Positions 7,648 to 16,209 of a DNA stretch of 35,552 nt are shown in pieces. A model generated the notes under the pieces. It worked only from the letters and a program-made list of their open reading frames with translations. It searched no databases and was not told the origin of the DNA. The stretch's first letter is position 1, and every line of letters begins with the position of its first letter. The stretch comes from Burkholderia sp. E7m39 (GTDB taxonomy: Bacteria > Pseudomonadota > Gammaproteobacteria > Burkholderiales > Burkholderiaceae). Both the position numbers and the translations under genes were made by a program. Location: positions 1 to 35,552 of the forward strand of contig BBSL01000265.1 in assembly GCA_001319865.1 (NCBI GenBank). Reading direction: 5' to 3'.

Positions 7648-8625
7648 CGTGACTCGCCAGCGAAACGGCCGTGAGGTCGAGGCTGCGTCTCTTCTTGAAG
7701 GGCCAGTGGTCGCCCCTACCTCTTTCCCTTTGTGATGGATGAGTCAATCCGTTCGCGCGCCGTGGTCACTCTTTCAGCGGCGCAGCGCTTCAGGGCGCCA
7801 GTCGCTTTGCGGACGCCCGATACGGCAATTGCGGACTCAAACAGAGCAACGAGCCGATGCGGCCGCGCCGTGCAACGGTGGGCTCAGAGTCCCCGCTAGC
7901 GGGACCGCACCAGCATGACCAGTTCACGCCGCTTATCCCATGTGGCATCGCGATGTCGGTGAAAACTACGTCGATGTCGGCGCGCTCCCGCATGATCTCT
8001 GCGGTTTCGGACGCACTACTGGCCTCCACGGTTTCGTATCCGATGCTGCGGAATAACTCTGTCGCCAGTCCGCGCACGTCTGGCTCGTCCTCGACGAGCA
8101 TCACCGTCTCGAGGAGCGACATGCAGGAAAGGCTAGTAACGGCGGCGGCAGCAATCCGTCCAGGTCCTCCTGGAAAAAATCCCGCCGGCAGTCCGAGCAT
8201 GAAGTCCCGAAAACCGTCAGGTGTCCGCCGTGACAATGCGCCGGCGCTCCCGGGGCGCCCACCACTGCCTCCACCGGCTGGCGGAAAAAACCAGGCAGGC
8301 GACGTTTCGATCCGGGCGCTGCGTTACGCCAGCCGCGTGAAACCGACGGCAATCGCCCACCTCGATGTCAGTTCCGAGAGAAGGTGAATCGGGCGGCCAC
8401 TGCGCTGCTTTTCATTCACAAGCTCGCTCATCGATGCCGCGCCGGCACCTAGCATCACCCAGCAGGAAAACAACGCGGCGGGATGAAATGCAGATCCTCC
8501 TCTGGCAGCAGCACGGAATACAACGAGGCCCCGGCCCTTCCTCCTCCTGGATCTGCCGTCAAATGCGGCGAGGTCGCTCAACTCCGGGCTCCCAACGACA
8601 ATCAAAATGCCGTTTCCAATCCCCT
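7648..8625. other. Gene-poor stretch between two FNR-controlled units
   Basis: Apart from the receiver-domain remnant at 7895-8125, I find no convincing gene. Several short open frames occur on both strands, but their predicted products are rich in Arg, Pro and Ser without motifs or good ribosome-binding sites. A 35-codon minus-strand frame starting near 8433 is the cleanest but matches nothing I know. The region looks like decayed DNA from a sensor kinase locus. Confidence 0.5.
7895..8125 (-). pseudogene. Response-regulator receiver domain remnant, frameshifted
   Basis: The minus strand encodes the first two thirds of a CheY-like receiver: ETVMLVEDEPDVRGLA with the acidic pair, then VVFTDIAMPHGISGV with the phosphoacceptor aspartate. 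Near 7922-7925 the frame breaks. Loss of one G would explain it, since the next frame reads the expected VELVMLVRSR, but that frame stops almost at once at about 7897. The usual Thr/Ser and Lys positions of the second half are absent. The lead-in ETVMLVEDE is typical of receivers fused to the end of hybrid histidine kinases. No kinase part remains. Confidence 0.75.
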
Positions 8626-8651
8626 ATTGATCTCATTGATCTGATTGATCT
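8626..8651 (+). repeat. Three 9-base iterations of ATTGATCT overlapping an FNR box
   Basis: ATTGATCT occurs at 8626-8633, 8635-8642 and 8644-8651, a strict 9-base period. The third copy forms the left arm of the perfect FNR box at 8645-8658. The first two offer extra half-sites (TTGAT) on the same strand. Confidence 0.85.
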
Positions 8652-8685
8652 GCATCAAATGTGTCGGCAAACGGAGCGTTAGCCT
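8645..8685 (+). promoter_or_regulatory. FNR-type promoter of the UbiB-like kinase unit
   Basis: The perfect palindrome TTGATCTGCATCAA lies at 8645-8658 and a -10-like TAGCCT at 8680-8685, with the same 28.5-base centre-to-hexamer distance as the 798 and 19702 promoters. Transcription would start near 8692, ahead of the small gene at 8772 and the kinase gene at 9112. Confidence 0.72.
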
Positions 8686-8771
8686 ATGTGGAACGGCTGG
8701 GATAGTGCGCACCGGGCGCGTACGGACTTAACATCACGACACGGACCGTACGGCAGGTCGAAGAGGAGATC

Positions 8772-9056
8772 GTGCCCGAGCCGACCTTGGCCTCGGTAAT
8801 GAAGCACCTCATCTGGATTGGGCCGCCCGGATGCGTGTGCTCAGGCGAATTCAAACTGTTCTGCGCTCCCTCTGTGCTACGTAACGTCGATAGGATGCTG
8901 CTCGCGGTGCGCACCCCGGTGGCGACGCCGTTCACGCAGTGGCTCCGCAACACTTTTCCCGGCCAGCAGACGCCCACGGCGATCGGAACCGGTCCGATCC
9001 TCGTGCTGCCTCGCGAGGCAATCGCGAAAATCAATTCAAAAGGTGCGCCGTGTTGA
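8772..9056 (+). CDS. Small protein of unknown function
   Basis: The frame encodes 94 residues from a GTG start with GAGGAG 5-6 bases upstream. It is the first frame after the FNR-type promoter at 8645 and ends 55 bases before the kinase gene, so co-transcription is likely. The sequence contains a short hydrophobic patch near the N-terminus (HLIWIGPPGCV) and three cysteines in the first 30 residues, but no signal peptide or motif I recognise. Position and ribosome-binding site support it as real; the lack of family recognition keeps confidence moderate. Confidence 0.5.
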   Translation: MPEPTLASVMKHLIWIGPPGCVCSGEFKLFCAPSVLRNVDRMLLAVRTPVATPFTQWLRNTFPGQQTPTAIGTGPILVLPREAIAKINSKGAPC

Positions 9057-9111
9057 CGGACACGATGAACGAACTGACCGAGTGGCGTCTTGCGTGAAAG
9101 GAGAAAACGAA

Positions 9112-10812
9112 ATGGGTTCCGCCACCCGTTCATATATGCATGACGACGCAATCGGAGGTTCCGCTCAAGCGCGGCTGCCGAGACTCATGCAGATTCTGCA
9201 GACGGTCGCGAGCGCCGGGTGGGCGCATTACGTCGAGCGCTTGGGGTTCGGTCGGGAAGCAATCGGGACGGCGACCACCGCTCCTGCAACCGGCGATCAC
9301 GATGCCAGACGCTTTCGGGAAATGCTGGAACAGCTCGGGCCGGCGTTCATCAAGTTTGGACAACTTCTCAGCTTGCGGCGCGATCTGTTGCCCGAATCAT
9401 GGATCGTCCAGCTGCAGGCGCTTCAGGACAATGTCGCTGCATTTCCTGGCGCACAAGCTCGCTCTATTATTGAGCGCGAACTGGCCAAGCCCGTCTACGA
9501 ACTGTTTTCCACATTTGATGAGAGCCCGCTTGCGGCCGCATCGATCGGGCAGGTCCACGCGGCCAACCTCAGCGACGGCACAAGCGTCGTCGTCAAGGTT
9601 CAGCGTCCGGGGATCGAACCCCTCATCCGTGCGGACGTCGCCATCATGCGCTTCTTGGCCCGCCGGCTTGAGCAGTTGATTCCCGAAAGCCGGCGGTTCG
9701 GCCCATCGGATCTGGTTGAAGAGTTTGCCCGGCTCATTGACGACGAACTGGACTATGAGACTGAAGGACGCCATGGGGACCGGCTGCGTGAGAACTTCAA
9801 GGACGACCCCGACGTTGTTGTGCCGCGTATCTACTGGGACCTAACCAGTCGCGTTATCCTGACCATGGAGCGAAACGTCGGCCACAAGCTTGCCGATCAG
9901 CCGTCACGCGACCGCCCGGAAAGAAGACGTCTTTCGGCAAAGCTCATGGAATCCTTCCTGAGACAGGTTTTCGAGCATGGTTTTTTTCATGGGGACCCAC
10001 ACCCGGGCAACATATTTGTCCGCTCAGATGGGCGGCTGTGCTTCCACGATTTTGGCATCATGGGCGAACTGTCTGCCCCCGATCAGGAAGGCCTCGCACA
10101 ACTTATTCTGGCAATCAGCTCGGCAGACGTTGCATGGATGGTAGACGCCTACTTTGACATGGGCGTCGTCGCCGTGGATATTGACCGGGACGCCTTTACG
10201 CACGACGTTTCGGATGCATTGAAGGCTTACTATATGGCAGCAGGGAAAGGCTACTCTTTCGGGGAGATTGCGCGCCAGTTCGCACAACTCAGCCAGCGGC
10301 ACCACATCCGGCTACCACGGCAGTTTCTGCTGGTTGCTAAGGCATTCATGCTTGTCGAGTCGCAGGCGCTTGCGGTCGATCCGGATTTCAACGCGGTGAT
10401 TTGCCTGCGTGACTATGCACCTCGGCTACTCAGCCGCAGAATGCTGCATGGCCTGCTTCCCAGTCATGAGTTCGCCCGTGGCTTCCGCGCTCTACGTGCG
10501 CTGCAACGCGCCACCGTCAGTCTTCCCGATATCCTGAACCGAACGGTAGACATACTGAGCAGCGGCAAGGCCACGATTCTTGTCGAACGCGACCAATTGC
10601 GAACCCTCGAGACGCACCTCGATCGCTCCAGCAACCGGCTGAGTCTGAGCCTTATCATAGCCAGCGTGGTGATCGGGTCGTCGATTGTCATGACATTTCA
10701 TAGCGGTCCGCGCTATGCGGGCATTTCGCTGCTGGGGCTGGCAGGCTTTGTCATCGCGGCGGCAATGGGACTTGCATGGGCTGTTGCCATTTTGCGATCC
10801 GGACGATTCTGA
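9112..10812 (+). CDS. UbiB/ABC1-family atypical protein kinase
   Basis: The 566-residue protein has the family signatures in order: KFGQ (KxGQ, residues 81-84), the alanine-rich nucleotide loop AAASIGQV (141-148), the VVKVQRPG strand with Lys162, DELDYETEG near 211-219, HGDPHPGN (293-300) and HDFG (Asp313). Two hydrophobic segments close the protein (about residues 510-560), as in membrane-anchored UbiB. The ATG at 9112 has AAAGGAG upstream; an open frame extends to 8818 but lies over the preceding small gene. UbiB is required for ubiquinone synthesis, probably by helping to handle lipid intermediates, and ABC1 relatives act in quinone and isoprenoid lipid homeostasis. No other ubi gene is nearby, and the gene follows an FNR-type promoter, suggesting an accessory role at low oxygen rather than the housekeeping UbiB. 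Confidence 0.88.
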   Translation: MGSATRSYMHDDAIGGSAQARLPRLMQILQTVASAGWAHYVERLGFGREAIGTATTAPATGDHDARRFREMLEQLGPAFIKFGQLLSLRRDLLPESWIVQLQALQDNVAAFPGAQARSIIERELAKPVYELFSTFDESPLAAASIGQVHAANLSDGTSVVVKVQRPGIEPLIRADVAIMRFLARRLEQLIPESRRFGPSDLVEEFARLIDDELDYETEGRHGDRLRENFKDDPDVVVPRIYWDLTSRVILTMERNVGHKLADQPSRDRPERRRLSAKLMESFLRQVFEHGFFHGDPHPGNIFVRSDGRLCFHDFGIMGELSAPDQEGLAQLILAISSADVAWMVDAYFDMGVVAVDIDRDAFTHDVSDALKAYYMAAGKGYSFGEIARQFAQLSQRHHIRLPRQFLLVAKAFMLVESQALAVDPDFNAVICLRDYAPRLLSRRMLHGLLPSHEFARGFRALRALQRATVSLPDILNRTVDILSSGKATILVERDQLRTLETHLDRSSNRLSLSLIIASVVIGSSIVMTFHSGPRYAGISLLGLAGFVIAAAMGLAWAVAILRSGRF

Positions 10813-11288
10813 CCTGCACACTCTGACCGAGTGCATGAATGGCGCGTCAATGCTAGCGGCCACTTCCCGCTCACGTCGTCAGCCCGCCTCGATACCACCA
10901 TACGAAGCGGCATTGACGAAGATACGACCTTTCATGACTCACCTCGAATCACTTTATGGCCTCCATCATTCTCCGCGGACAACGCGGCACCATTGAGCTA
11001 CATCAATGCCCGCGTTTTGACGGTTTGGATGTGGAACGTCGGCTCGTAAAAAGCGAAACGGCATTTTGTGTCAGGCTTCAACTTCCCCGTTGCGTACGTT
11101 TTCCCGACGGGCACAGACGAAGGTGCCAAAACGCTTCAGGGCGAACCTCGTTGATGTATATCCCGATGAGTCACTATCCTTAATCACTGCCCTGAAAATC
11201 CGCCACAAAAGTTGGCCTACACTCGCGAATCGTCGCTAAACCGGACTGTCAGCGCTATCAGATGTCGTAAAAGGAGGCTCGCTTGAAC
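10813..11288. other. Intergenic region with one orphan FNR-like box
   Basis: This 476-base gap separates the kinase from the next unit. I find no convincing gene. A minus-strand frame of 18 codons beginning at 10935 (MKGRIFVNAA...) has a modest ribosome-binding site but ends quickly; it could be a relic. The FNR-like box at 10993-11006 has no well-placed -10 in either direction. Confidence 0.45.
10993..11006. promoter_or_regulatory. FNR-like box without clear target
   Basis: TTGAGCTACATCAA matches the FNR consensus at nine of the ten arm positions. No -10-like hexamer sits at the spacing seen elsewhere in this window, and the nearest downstream gene on the plus strand starts 280 bases away. 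It may be a relic or may act at a distance. Confidence 0.35.
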
Positions 11289-11534
11289 ATGACATCAGCG
11301 ACTTTTGTTATTTCACCGCCTGATTGCTACCGCCTCGGTGTGATAACGGTGCCAGTTCATGCCAGCGTCGAAGAATTCGCATGCGTAAGAACGCTTTATG
11401 CCGTAACGCATGAGGTACTGCCACCTGCAGAAGGGCTTGAGCAGGATCGATGTCAAGGAGCCCGCACACAGGGGCCGCGCGTTCAAGCAGGTTCCAGCCT
11501 ATTCCGAGGGTCGAATTTGTCACCTGCTACATAA
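11289..11534 (+). CDS. Possible small protein upstream of the sigma factor
   Basis: An 81-codon frame begins with ATG at 11289, 11 bases after a strong AAGGAGG (11271-11277); a TTG at 11283 is the alternative start. The first 50 residues look protein-like ([14 protein letters not shown]...), the last 30 less so. It overlaps the 5' extension of the sigma factor frame. I recognise no family. It could be a small regulator, a leader peptide or the front end of a broken gene. Confidence 0.4.
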   Translation: MTSATFVISPPDCYRLGVITVPVHASVEEFACVRTLYAVTHEVLPPAEGLEQDRCQGARTQGPRVQAGSSLFRGSNLSPAT

Positions 11535-11722
11535 TTGCGATTGACGCCGTTCTCATTCTCTCGGGCTTGCGTCGCTTGCTCGCGCGAATGTTCTACCTTG
11601 AAAATCGACAAGCGAACCCCAAGTATCCGACGATGCGTCTCATCCGATGCCAGCGCTTCACGACGCGTCAACGATTGCAAGCGATCCTTGCACCTACTCC
11701 TGGCGGCGATCCCGCGAGTGAA

Positions 11723-13225
11723 ATGAAGACAGCAGTACGTGAGCCAAGAGCTCGAAAGCCGAAAGTCGGCCCGACCGACGCCCATTCGGCCAATCCGGAA
11801 CACTTCGCTGAGATCGGCTCGCACCGTCGGGACGCAGACGAAGCACTTCCATCGAATGACGAAAACCACTGGGATAACGTGCAGGAGTTGTGCGAAGACG
11901 TCGCACAGACCTGTCACACGTCGGATGAGCCGGAAGCCGATGTCGGCTGTCATTTCGGCCGAAGCGAAAATTCATGGAATGACGAATGCTCGATGTCAGC
12001 CGCGCGCCCCTGCCAGGGCGTAGTTGCGGCTGAACATTCGCTGTCAGTCTATTTGCGTCACATGCACCGCGTTCCGCTCCTTCGCGCCGCCGAAGAGACC
12101 GCACTCGCGCAGGAAATCGAAGCGGGGAGGCGCGATGCGCTGTCGGCGATCTGCTCCTCCGCAAGCGCGACAGAAGCCTTTCTCACGCTGATTGGTCGCT
12201 CGGACGCCAAACTTCTGACAGTCAGGAGCCAAATCGGCGAACGAAACCTGAATGCACTCGCGGAACTGCACCGCACGCTTCGCGGCCAGTCTCCGCTCTC
12301 ACCTTCATGCGATGACGCGCTGCGCATCCTGGAGCCGGATCAGCGCTGGTGGCCTGAGGTGGGCCGGCTGGCTAGTGCCGTCCTGGCAGTAATATCCGCC
12401 GCCCCGGGCGAGCAACATGCCTCCCATGAGCGCCATTCCCGGCTCGCTGAACAGACGCTCGTCGAGCATGCGTTGGCGTCCGCGTTACAGCGCATCCGGC
12501 GCGCCGCAGGGAAAATGACGGAAGCCAACATGAGGCTAGTCGTTTCCATTGCACTCAAACACAGCGGACACGGTGCCGAACTCGCCGATCTCGTTCAGGA
12601 AGGCACGATCGGACTAATGCGCGCGGTAGAAAAGTTCGACTATCATCGCAGGCTGCGTTTTTCGACTTACGCGACCTGGTGGATACGGCAATCCGTCTCT
12701 CGTGCGCTCGTTGAGCGTGGCAGATCGATTCGACTTCCGGTTCAGGTCCATATGGAGATGCGCCGGGTTCAGCGCTGTGCCGACCGGATCGCGCAGCGGC
12801 ATGGCCGGCGCGCGACACACGACGAACTATCCGCAGACACCGGGCTAAGCGGCCTGCGGGTTACGAAGGCTCTGGATGTCCCATCGGAACCCCTCTCGCT
12901 CGACGTAGAGCTGAGCGGGAGCGGGCTGTCACTGGTCGATCTGATCGAAGACGATGCCGGGTCCACACCACGCGACTTTCTGTTCCGCAAGCGCAAAGAT
13001 GCCGTCGTCGCCTCGATGCTGCGGCAGCTTCCCGTCGACCAGGCCGACGTATTGTCCAGACGCTTCGGACTGCAGGACGGCGAGATGTCGACGTATGACG
13101 AAATCGCAAGACAGACGGGCATGTCGAGAGAAAAAGTTCGACGCCTCGAGAAGCAAGCACTGGCAACGCTCCGCACATCCAGCCACGCGACATCGGCAAG
13201 GGACTATCTTGGAGAAACCGATTAA
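11723..13225 (+). CDS. Alternative sigma-70 family factor (RpoD/RpoS-like)
   Basis: From this ATG the protein has 500 residues. Region 1.2 begins at [15 protein letters not shown] and includes [16 protein letters not shown]. Region 2 is well conserved: [35 protein letters not shown] and [11 protein letters not shown]. Region 3 and the DLIEDD loop follow, then region 4 with the helix-turn-helix [20 protein letters not shown]. This is a group 2-like factor that should recognise promoters close to the housekeeping class. The first 100 or so residues (from 11723) have no counterpart that I recognise. The start is uncertain: other ATGs in frame are at 11588 and 11633, the frame is open from 11450, and none has a good ribosome-binding site. 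No anti-sigma factor gene is adjacent. Confidence 0.85.
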   Translation: MKTAVREPRARKPKVGPTDAHSANPEHFAEIGSHRRDADEALPSNDENHWDNVQELCEDVAQTCHTSDEPEADVGCHFGRSENSWNDECSMSAARPCQGVVAAEHSLSVYLRHMHRVPLLRAAEETALAQEIEAGRRDALSAICSSASATEAFLTLIGRSDAKLLTVRSQIGERNLNALAELHRTLRGQSPLSPSCDDALRILEPDQRWWPEVGRLASAVLAVISAAPGEQHASHERHSRLAEQTLVEHALASALQRIRRAAGKMTEANMRLVVSIALKHSGHGAELADLVQEGTIGLMRAVEKFDYHRRLRFSTYATWWIRQSVSRALVERGRSIRLPVQVHMEMRRVQRCADRIAQRHGRRATHDELSADTGLSGLRVTKALDVPSEPLSLDVELSGSGLSLVDLIEDDAGSTPRDFLFRKRKDAVVASMLRQLPVDQADVLSRRFGLQDGEMSTYDEIARQTGMSREKVRRLEKQALATLRTSSHATSARDYLGETD

Positions 13226-13330
13226 GGAACGCTTGCTGCAATGGTGGCCGCGGGAAAAAAGCACAAACCGACCACGCAGGCTTTGAGTACGTCGACGTCG
13301 TTGTTGACACGGTCAGTCATACAGGCGCAC

Positions 13331-15025
13331 CTACCGAAGATAGGCTTCGCTTGCGTATCTGCGCATCATCCTTTGGCTGTTGAACATCGACCCTATATAA
13401 GCGATAGCCTGCTTCATCATTCGCCGCCAGCGCAGCGAATCATCGTAATACAGGCGCAGTACCTCCCGATCCAGCTTGCGATAGAGTTCTGACGCATGTT
13501 GGCGGGGATCGTCTCCGGGCGCTCCGATCGACCATCCGGTCTCTCCTTCCATGCAGGCTTCTATCCACCACCCGTCGAGGACACTCAGATTGAGTACGCC
13601 ATTGAGCGCGGCTTTCATACCGCTCGTGCCCGACGCCTCAAGTGGAGGCATCGGCGTATTTAGCCAGACGTCTGCGCCAGCTACGAGTGCTTTCGCCACT
13701 TGCATGCTGTATTCCGGCACGAACGCACAGGTCAGCTTTCCTCTCATTCTGCTAATTAAACCGTTAATTTCAGCAATTGCTTGCTTTCCGTCGTGATCCA
13801 GTGGATGCGCCTTGCCCGCGACGACTATCTGAAATGGATGCCGGCCAGCGATGTCGAGCAACGCTTCAACATCTGTAAAGAGAAGCAGGGGTCGCTTGTA
13901 GCCTGTCATTCGACGCGCGAATCCGACGACTGGCAACCGGGGATCAAGTACGACGCCAGTCGAATCCCGCACATACGAGATCAAGTCGCTTTTTGCGGAT
14001 TGGTGGCAGGTGGCGATAGTTTCATCCGACAGGTTGACCGCGCGTAACAGCGCTTCGGGCTCATGTCGCCACTGCGGCACCGCGGTATCGAAAAGTTTTG
14101 CGAACGACGGGTGCACCCAGGTCTGCGCATGAACGCCATTGGTAATCGAATGAATCTGATAACCGGGAAACATCCGCTGCGTCGTCTCGGCGTGGCGCCT
14201 CGCGACACCGTTGATATAGCCCGCGAGATTGAGAGCGAGGCGTGTCATGTTCAACGCATCTTCGCCGCTGAGGCTTTTCAGTGTAGGCAGGTCGATAAAA
14301 CCCGGCACGCAGCGCTCGACGAGTGCATAGGGAAAGCAATCGTGGCCCGCCTCCACGGGCGTGTGGGTGGTGAACACGCAATGCTCGCGAACGGCATGGA
14401 CGTCGTAGGCTGTATCGTCACATGACGGACTCGACGATTTCGTCTTCCAGTGGCGCAGCAACTCCAGCCCGAGAAGGGCCGCATGCCCTTCGTTCAAGTG
14501 ATAGGTGTCGATCTCAAAGCCAAGCGCACGCAGCAAACGCACGCCCCCAATGCCGAGTACGATTTCCTGCTTGAGCCGGTATAGCGCATCTCCTCCATAC
14601 AACCTATTCGTTAGTGACCGGTCATCGGCAGCGTTCTGGTCAAGATCGGTATCTAGCAGCAGAACAGGAATACTGTGCTGTTGAATGTTCGTGTGTATGT
14701 ACAGCCAGGGCCGAATCCACACCGGCCTTCCATCGCACTCGACTGCGACCATGGCACCCAGTTTCGAACACCACCGTGATGCATCCCACGCATCCGGCGC
14801 TTCGTGCTGCCGCCCCTCCGTATCAATCATCTGACGGAAGTAGCCAAGATGGCTCACCAGCGCGACGAACACGACGGGAATCTCCAGATCAGCGCATGAG
14901 CGCACCGTATCGCCCGCCAATATGCCCAGACCGCCTGCGTAAGTGTGCATTTCGTCCCGCAGCGCCACTTCCATGGAGAAGTACGCGATATGCGTGCGTG
15001 GCAAGAATGGCTCAAGGAGTTCCAT
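13331..15025 (-). CDS. glgP: Alpha-glucan (glycogen) phosphorylase, short type
   Basis: The 564-residue enzyme releases glucose-1-phosphate from glycogen. The N-terminus (IAYFSMEVALRDEMHTYAGG) is typical of GT35 phosphorylases, followed by YHLNEGHAALLGLELLR, FTTHTPVEAGHDCFP and RRMTGYKRPLLLF. The pyridoxal-phosphate lysine is in EASGTSGMKAALNGV at about residue 471. It matches the compact phosphorylase type (TIGR02094-like) lacking the extra N-terminal domain of some relatives. An FNR-type box at 15114-15127 with a well-spaced AATAAT lies upstream. The debranching enzyme GlgX is encoded 1.8 kb away on the other strand, so the two together can mobilise glycogen when respiration is limited. Confidence 0.92.
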   Translation of the reverse strand: MELLEPFLPRTHIAYFSMEVALRDEMHTYAGGLGILAGDTVRSCADLEIPVVFVALVSHLGYFRQMIDTEGRQHEAPDAWDASRWCSKLGAMVAVECDGRPVWIRPWLYIHTNIQQHSIPVLLLDTDLDQNAADDRSLTNRLYGGDALYRLKQEIVLGIGGVRLLRALGFEIDTYHLNEGHAALLGLELLRHWKTKSSSPSCDDTAYDVHAVREHCVFTTHTPVEAGHDCFPYALVERCVPGFIDLPTLKSLSGEDALNMTRLALNLAGYINGVARRHAETTQRMFPGYQIHSITNGVHAQTWVHPSFAKLFDTAVPQWRHEPEALLRAVNLSDETIATCHQSAKSDLISYVRDSTGVVLDPRLPVVGFARRMTGYKRPLLLFTDVEALLDIAGRHPFQIVVAGKAHPLDHDGKQAIAEINGLISRMRGKLTCAFVPEYSMQVAKALVAGADVWLNTPMPPLEASGTSGMKAALNGVLNLSVLDGWWIEACMEGETGWSIGAPGDDPRQHASELYRKLDREVLRLYYDDSLRWRRMMKQAIAYIGSMFNSQRMMRRYASEAYLR

Positions 15026-15086
15026 CAGCTTCGCGTTTTAGCGTCGCAGACGTGAGGCCTGCGCAGAGTGGGGAATCGATTTTTTC

Positions 15087-15127
15087 ATTATTGAAGGCAC
15101 GGACTGTATCGGCTTGATTTACGTCAA
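15087..15127 (-). promoter_or_regulatory. FNR-type promoter of glgP (possibly bidirectional)
   Basis: TTGATTTACGTCAA lies at 15114-15127. On the minus strand AATAAT reads from 15092 to 15087, at the same 28.5-base distance from the box centre as the 798 and 19702 promoters, giving a start near 15080 and a leader of about 55 bases for glgP. On the plus strand no good -10 sits at that spacing, so control of the flavodoxin side is less sure. Confidence 0.72.
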
Positions 15128-15311
15128 CGATCCTGGAGCGACAGTCCCGCATCGCTCCTTCCATACGCACTTCCTTAGCATGAGCGGATGCGTACTCCAA
15201 TGCGCCCGCGGCCAGAGACATAGGCAGTTGATCTCCGTCAAAGGTCTACCAACCGGACGTGACACGCTTGAATTTATCTTGTCGTGGCTATCAATGGAGA
15301 TGACGACGAGC

Positions 15312-15488
15312 ATGAAAACCGGCAAGGTAAAGTCGTTCAACGACGCACGACGGTGGCAAGGACGTTTCGTACACTTCTCTTCGATTCAAGCTGAAGGCTT
15401 CGCATCGTTTCAGGAAAATCAGCGAGTCTCTTTCAACGTGAAAGAGGGCGTCAAGGACATGCAGGCGACGGACGTCAGGCCTGTTTAA
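15312..15488 (+). pseudogene. Cold-shock protein gene with RNP1 region deleted
   Basis: The 58-codon frame is plainly CspA-like: MKTGKVKSFNDA at the start and FVHFSSIQAEGF, ENQRVSFNV and QATDVRPV later. Between FNDA and FVHF the usual KGFGFITPD stretch (RNP1) is missing and RRWQGR is found instead. Reading one frame over gives DGGKDV, so about 27 bases were lost and a further one-base loss restored frame. The first tryptophan of the usual KWF is also Ser. The product would lack the main nucleic-acid-binding motif and probably not fold as a normal cold-shock barrel. It may be a pseudogene or, less likely, a repurposed peptide. The 180 bases upstream could be a former cold-shock mRNA leader. 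Confidence 0.7.
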
Positions 15489-15559
15489 ACTGCTTCACGC
15501 CATGAGACGATTTGAAGCCGTCAGGACAGGCGCACTCAGGATGTCAGACGGAGGTTGAG

Positions 15560-16162
15560 ATGACCAGCCCCAGAATTCTCGTTGTTTTTTACAGTCGCAC
15601 TGGAACGACCCGGAAGATTGCTTCGCTCTTGACGAGGATGCTCGATGCGCAAGCTGAGGAGATAGTCGCATGTGCCGACCGCTCGGGACCATTTGGATAT
15701 GTGCGCTCGCTTGTCGAGGCTCTTGAACAGCGGCCCACGCAAATCGCCAGCTCCGCGTGCGATGTATCACGATTTGATCTTCTCGTTATTGGAACGCCTG
15801 TCTGGGCCAGTTCGATCTCCTCCCCAGTGCGATCGTACCTGATCGCTAACAGATCAGAATTCAAGAACGTTGCGTTCTTTTGCAGTTTCGCCCGACGCGG
15901 TAACCACAGGGCGCTAGAACAGATGCGCGAGCTCACGGGAATCCCAGCCCTTGCCGAATGCAGCGTGACAGCGCGCGAAGCACTACATGGTGAGTCGAGT
16001 GAAATTCTGCGCGACTTTGTTGAAAGACTCCGACGCAATCTCAATGCTCATCAGATGAGGCGGCCTGAGCGGCCAACTACCTCAGCAGAGCATTCACTCC
16101 TGCAACGCATACGCGCGCATGCGAGCGAAGATAGGGGCGTAGAAAATAGGACGAGAGGTTGA
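15560..16162 (+). CDS. Flavodoxin-like protein
   Basis: The 200-residue protein begins PRILVVFYSRTGTTRKIASLL, matching the flavodoxin FMN-phosphate loop (S-R-T-G-T-T). FDLLVIGTPVWASSISSPV and NVAFFCSFARRG follow, the second and third FMN-side loops. The ATG at 15560 follows GGAGG. About 30 residues at the C-terminus are extra and basic. Such proteins carry single or paired electrons between reductases and acceptors, or act as quinone reductases. It stands before a CBS-domain gene and glgX on the same strand with short gaps, so it may be part of that unit. The specific partner is not evident. Confidence 0.8.
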   Translation: MTSPRILVVFYSRTGTTRKIASLLTRMLDAQAEEIVACADRSGPFGYVRSLVEALEQRPTQIASSACDVSRFDLLVIGTPVWASSISSPVRSYLIANRSEFKNVAFFCSFARRGNHRALEQMRELTGIPALAECSVTAREALHGESSEILRDFVERLRRNLNAHQMRRPERPTTSAEHSLLQRIRAHASEDRGVENRTRG

Positions 16163-16209
16163 AACGTCCCATGCCCACCGAAGCTACCCGCTCACCTCAG
16201 GAGGCCCCT

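Noticed and set aside
8818..9111. N-terminal extension of the UbiB-like kinase
   Set aside because: It overlaps the small gene at 8772-9056, is Arg/Ser-rich, and the ATG at 9112 has a strong ribosome-binding site and family-consistent start.
8684..9151. 155-codon minus-strand frame
   Set aside because: It is antisense to the FNR-driven small gene and kinase start, with no motif or ribosome-binding site.
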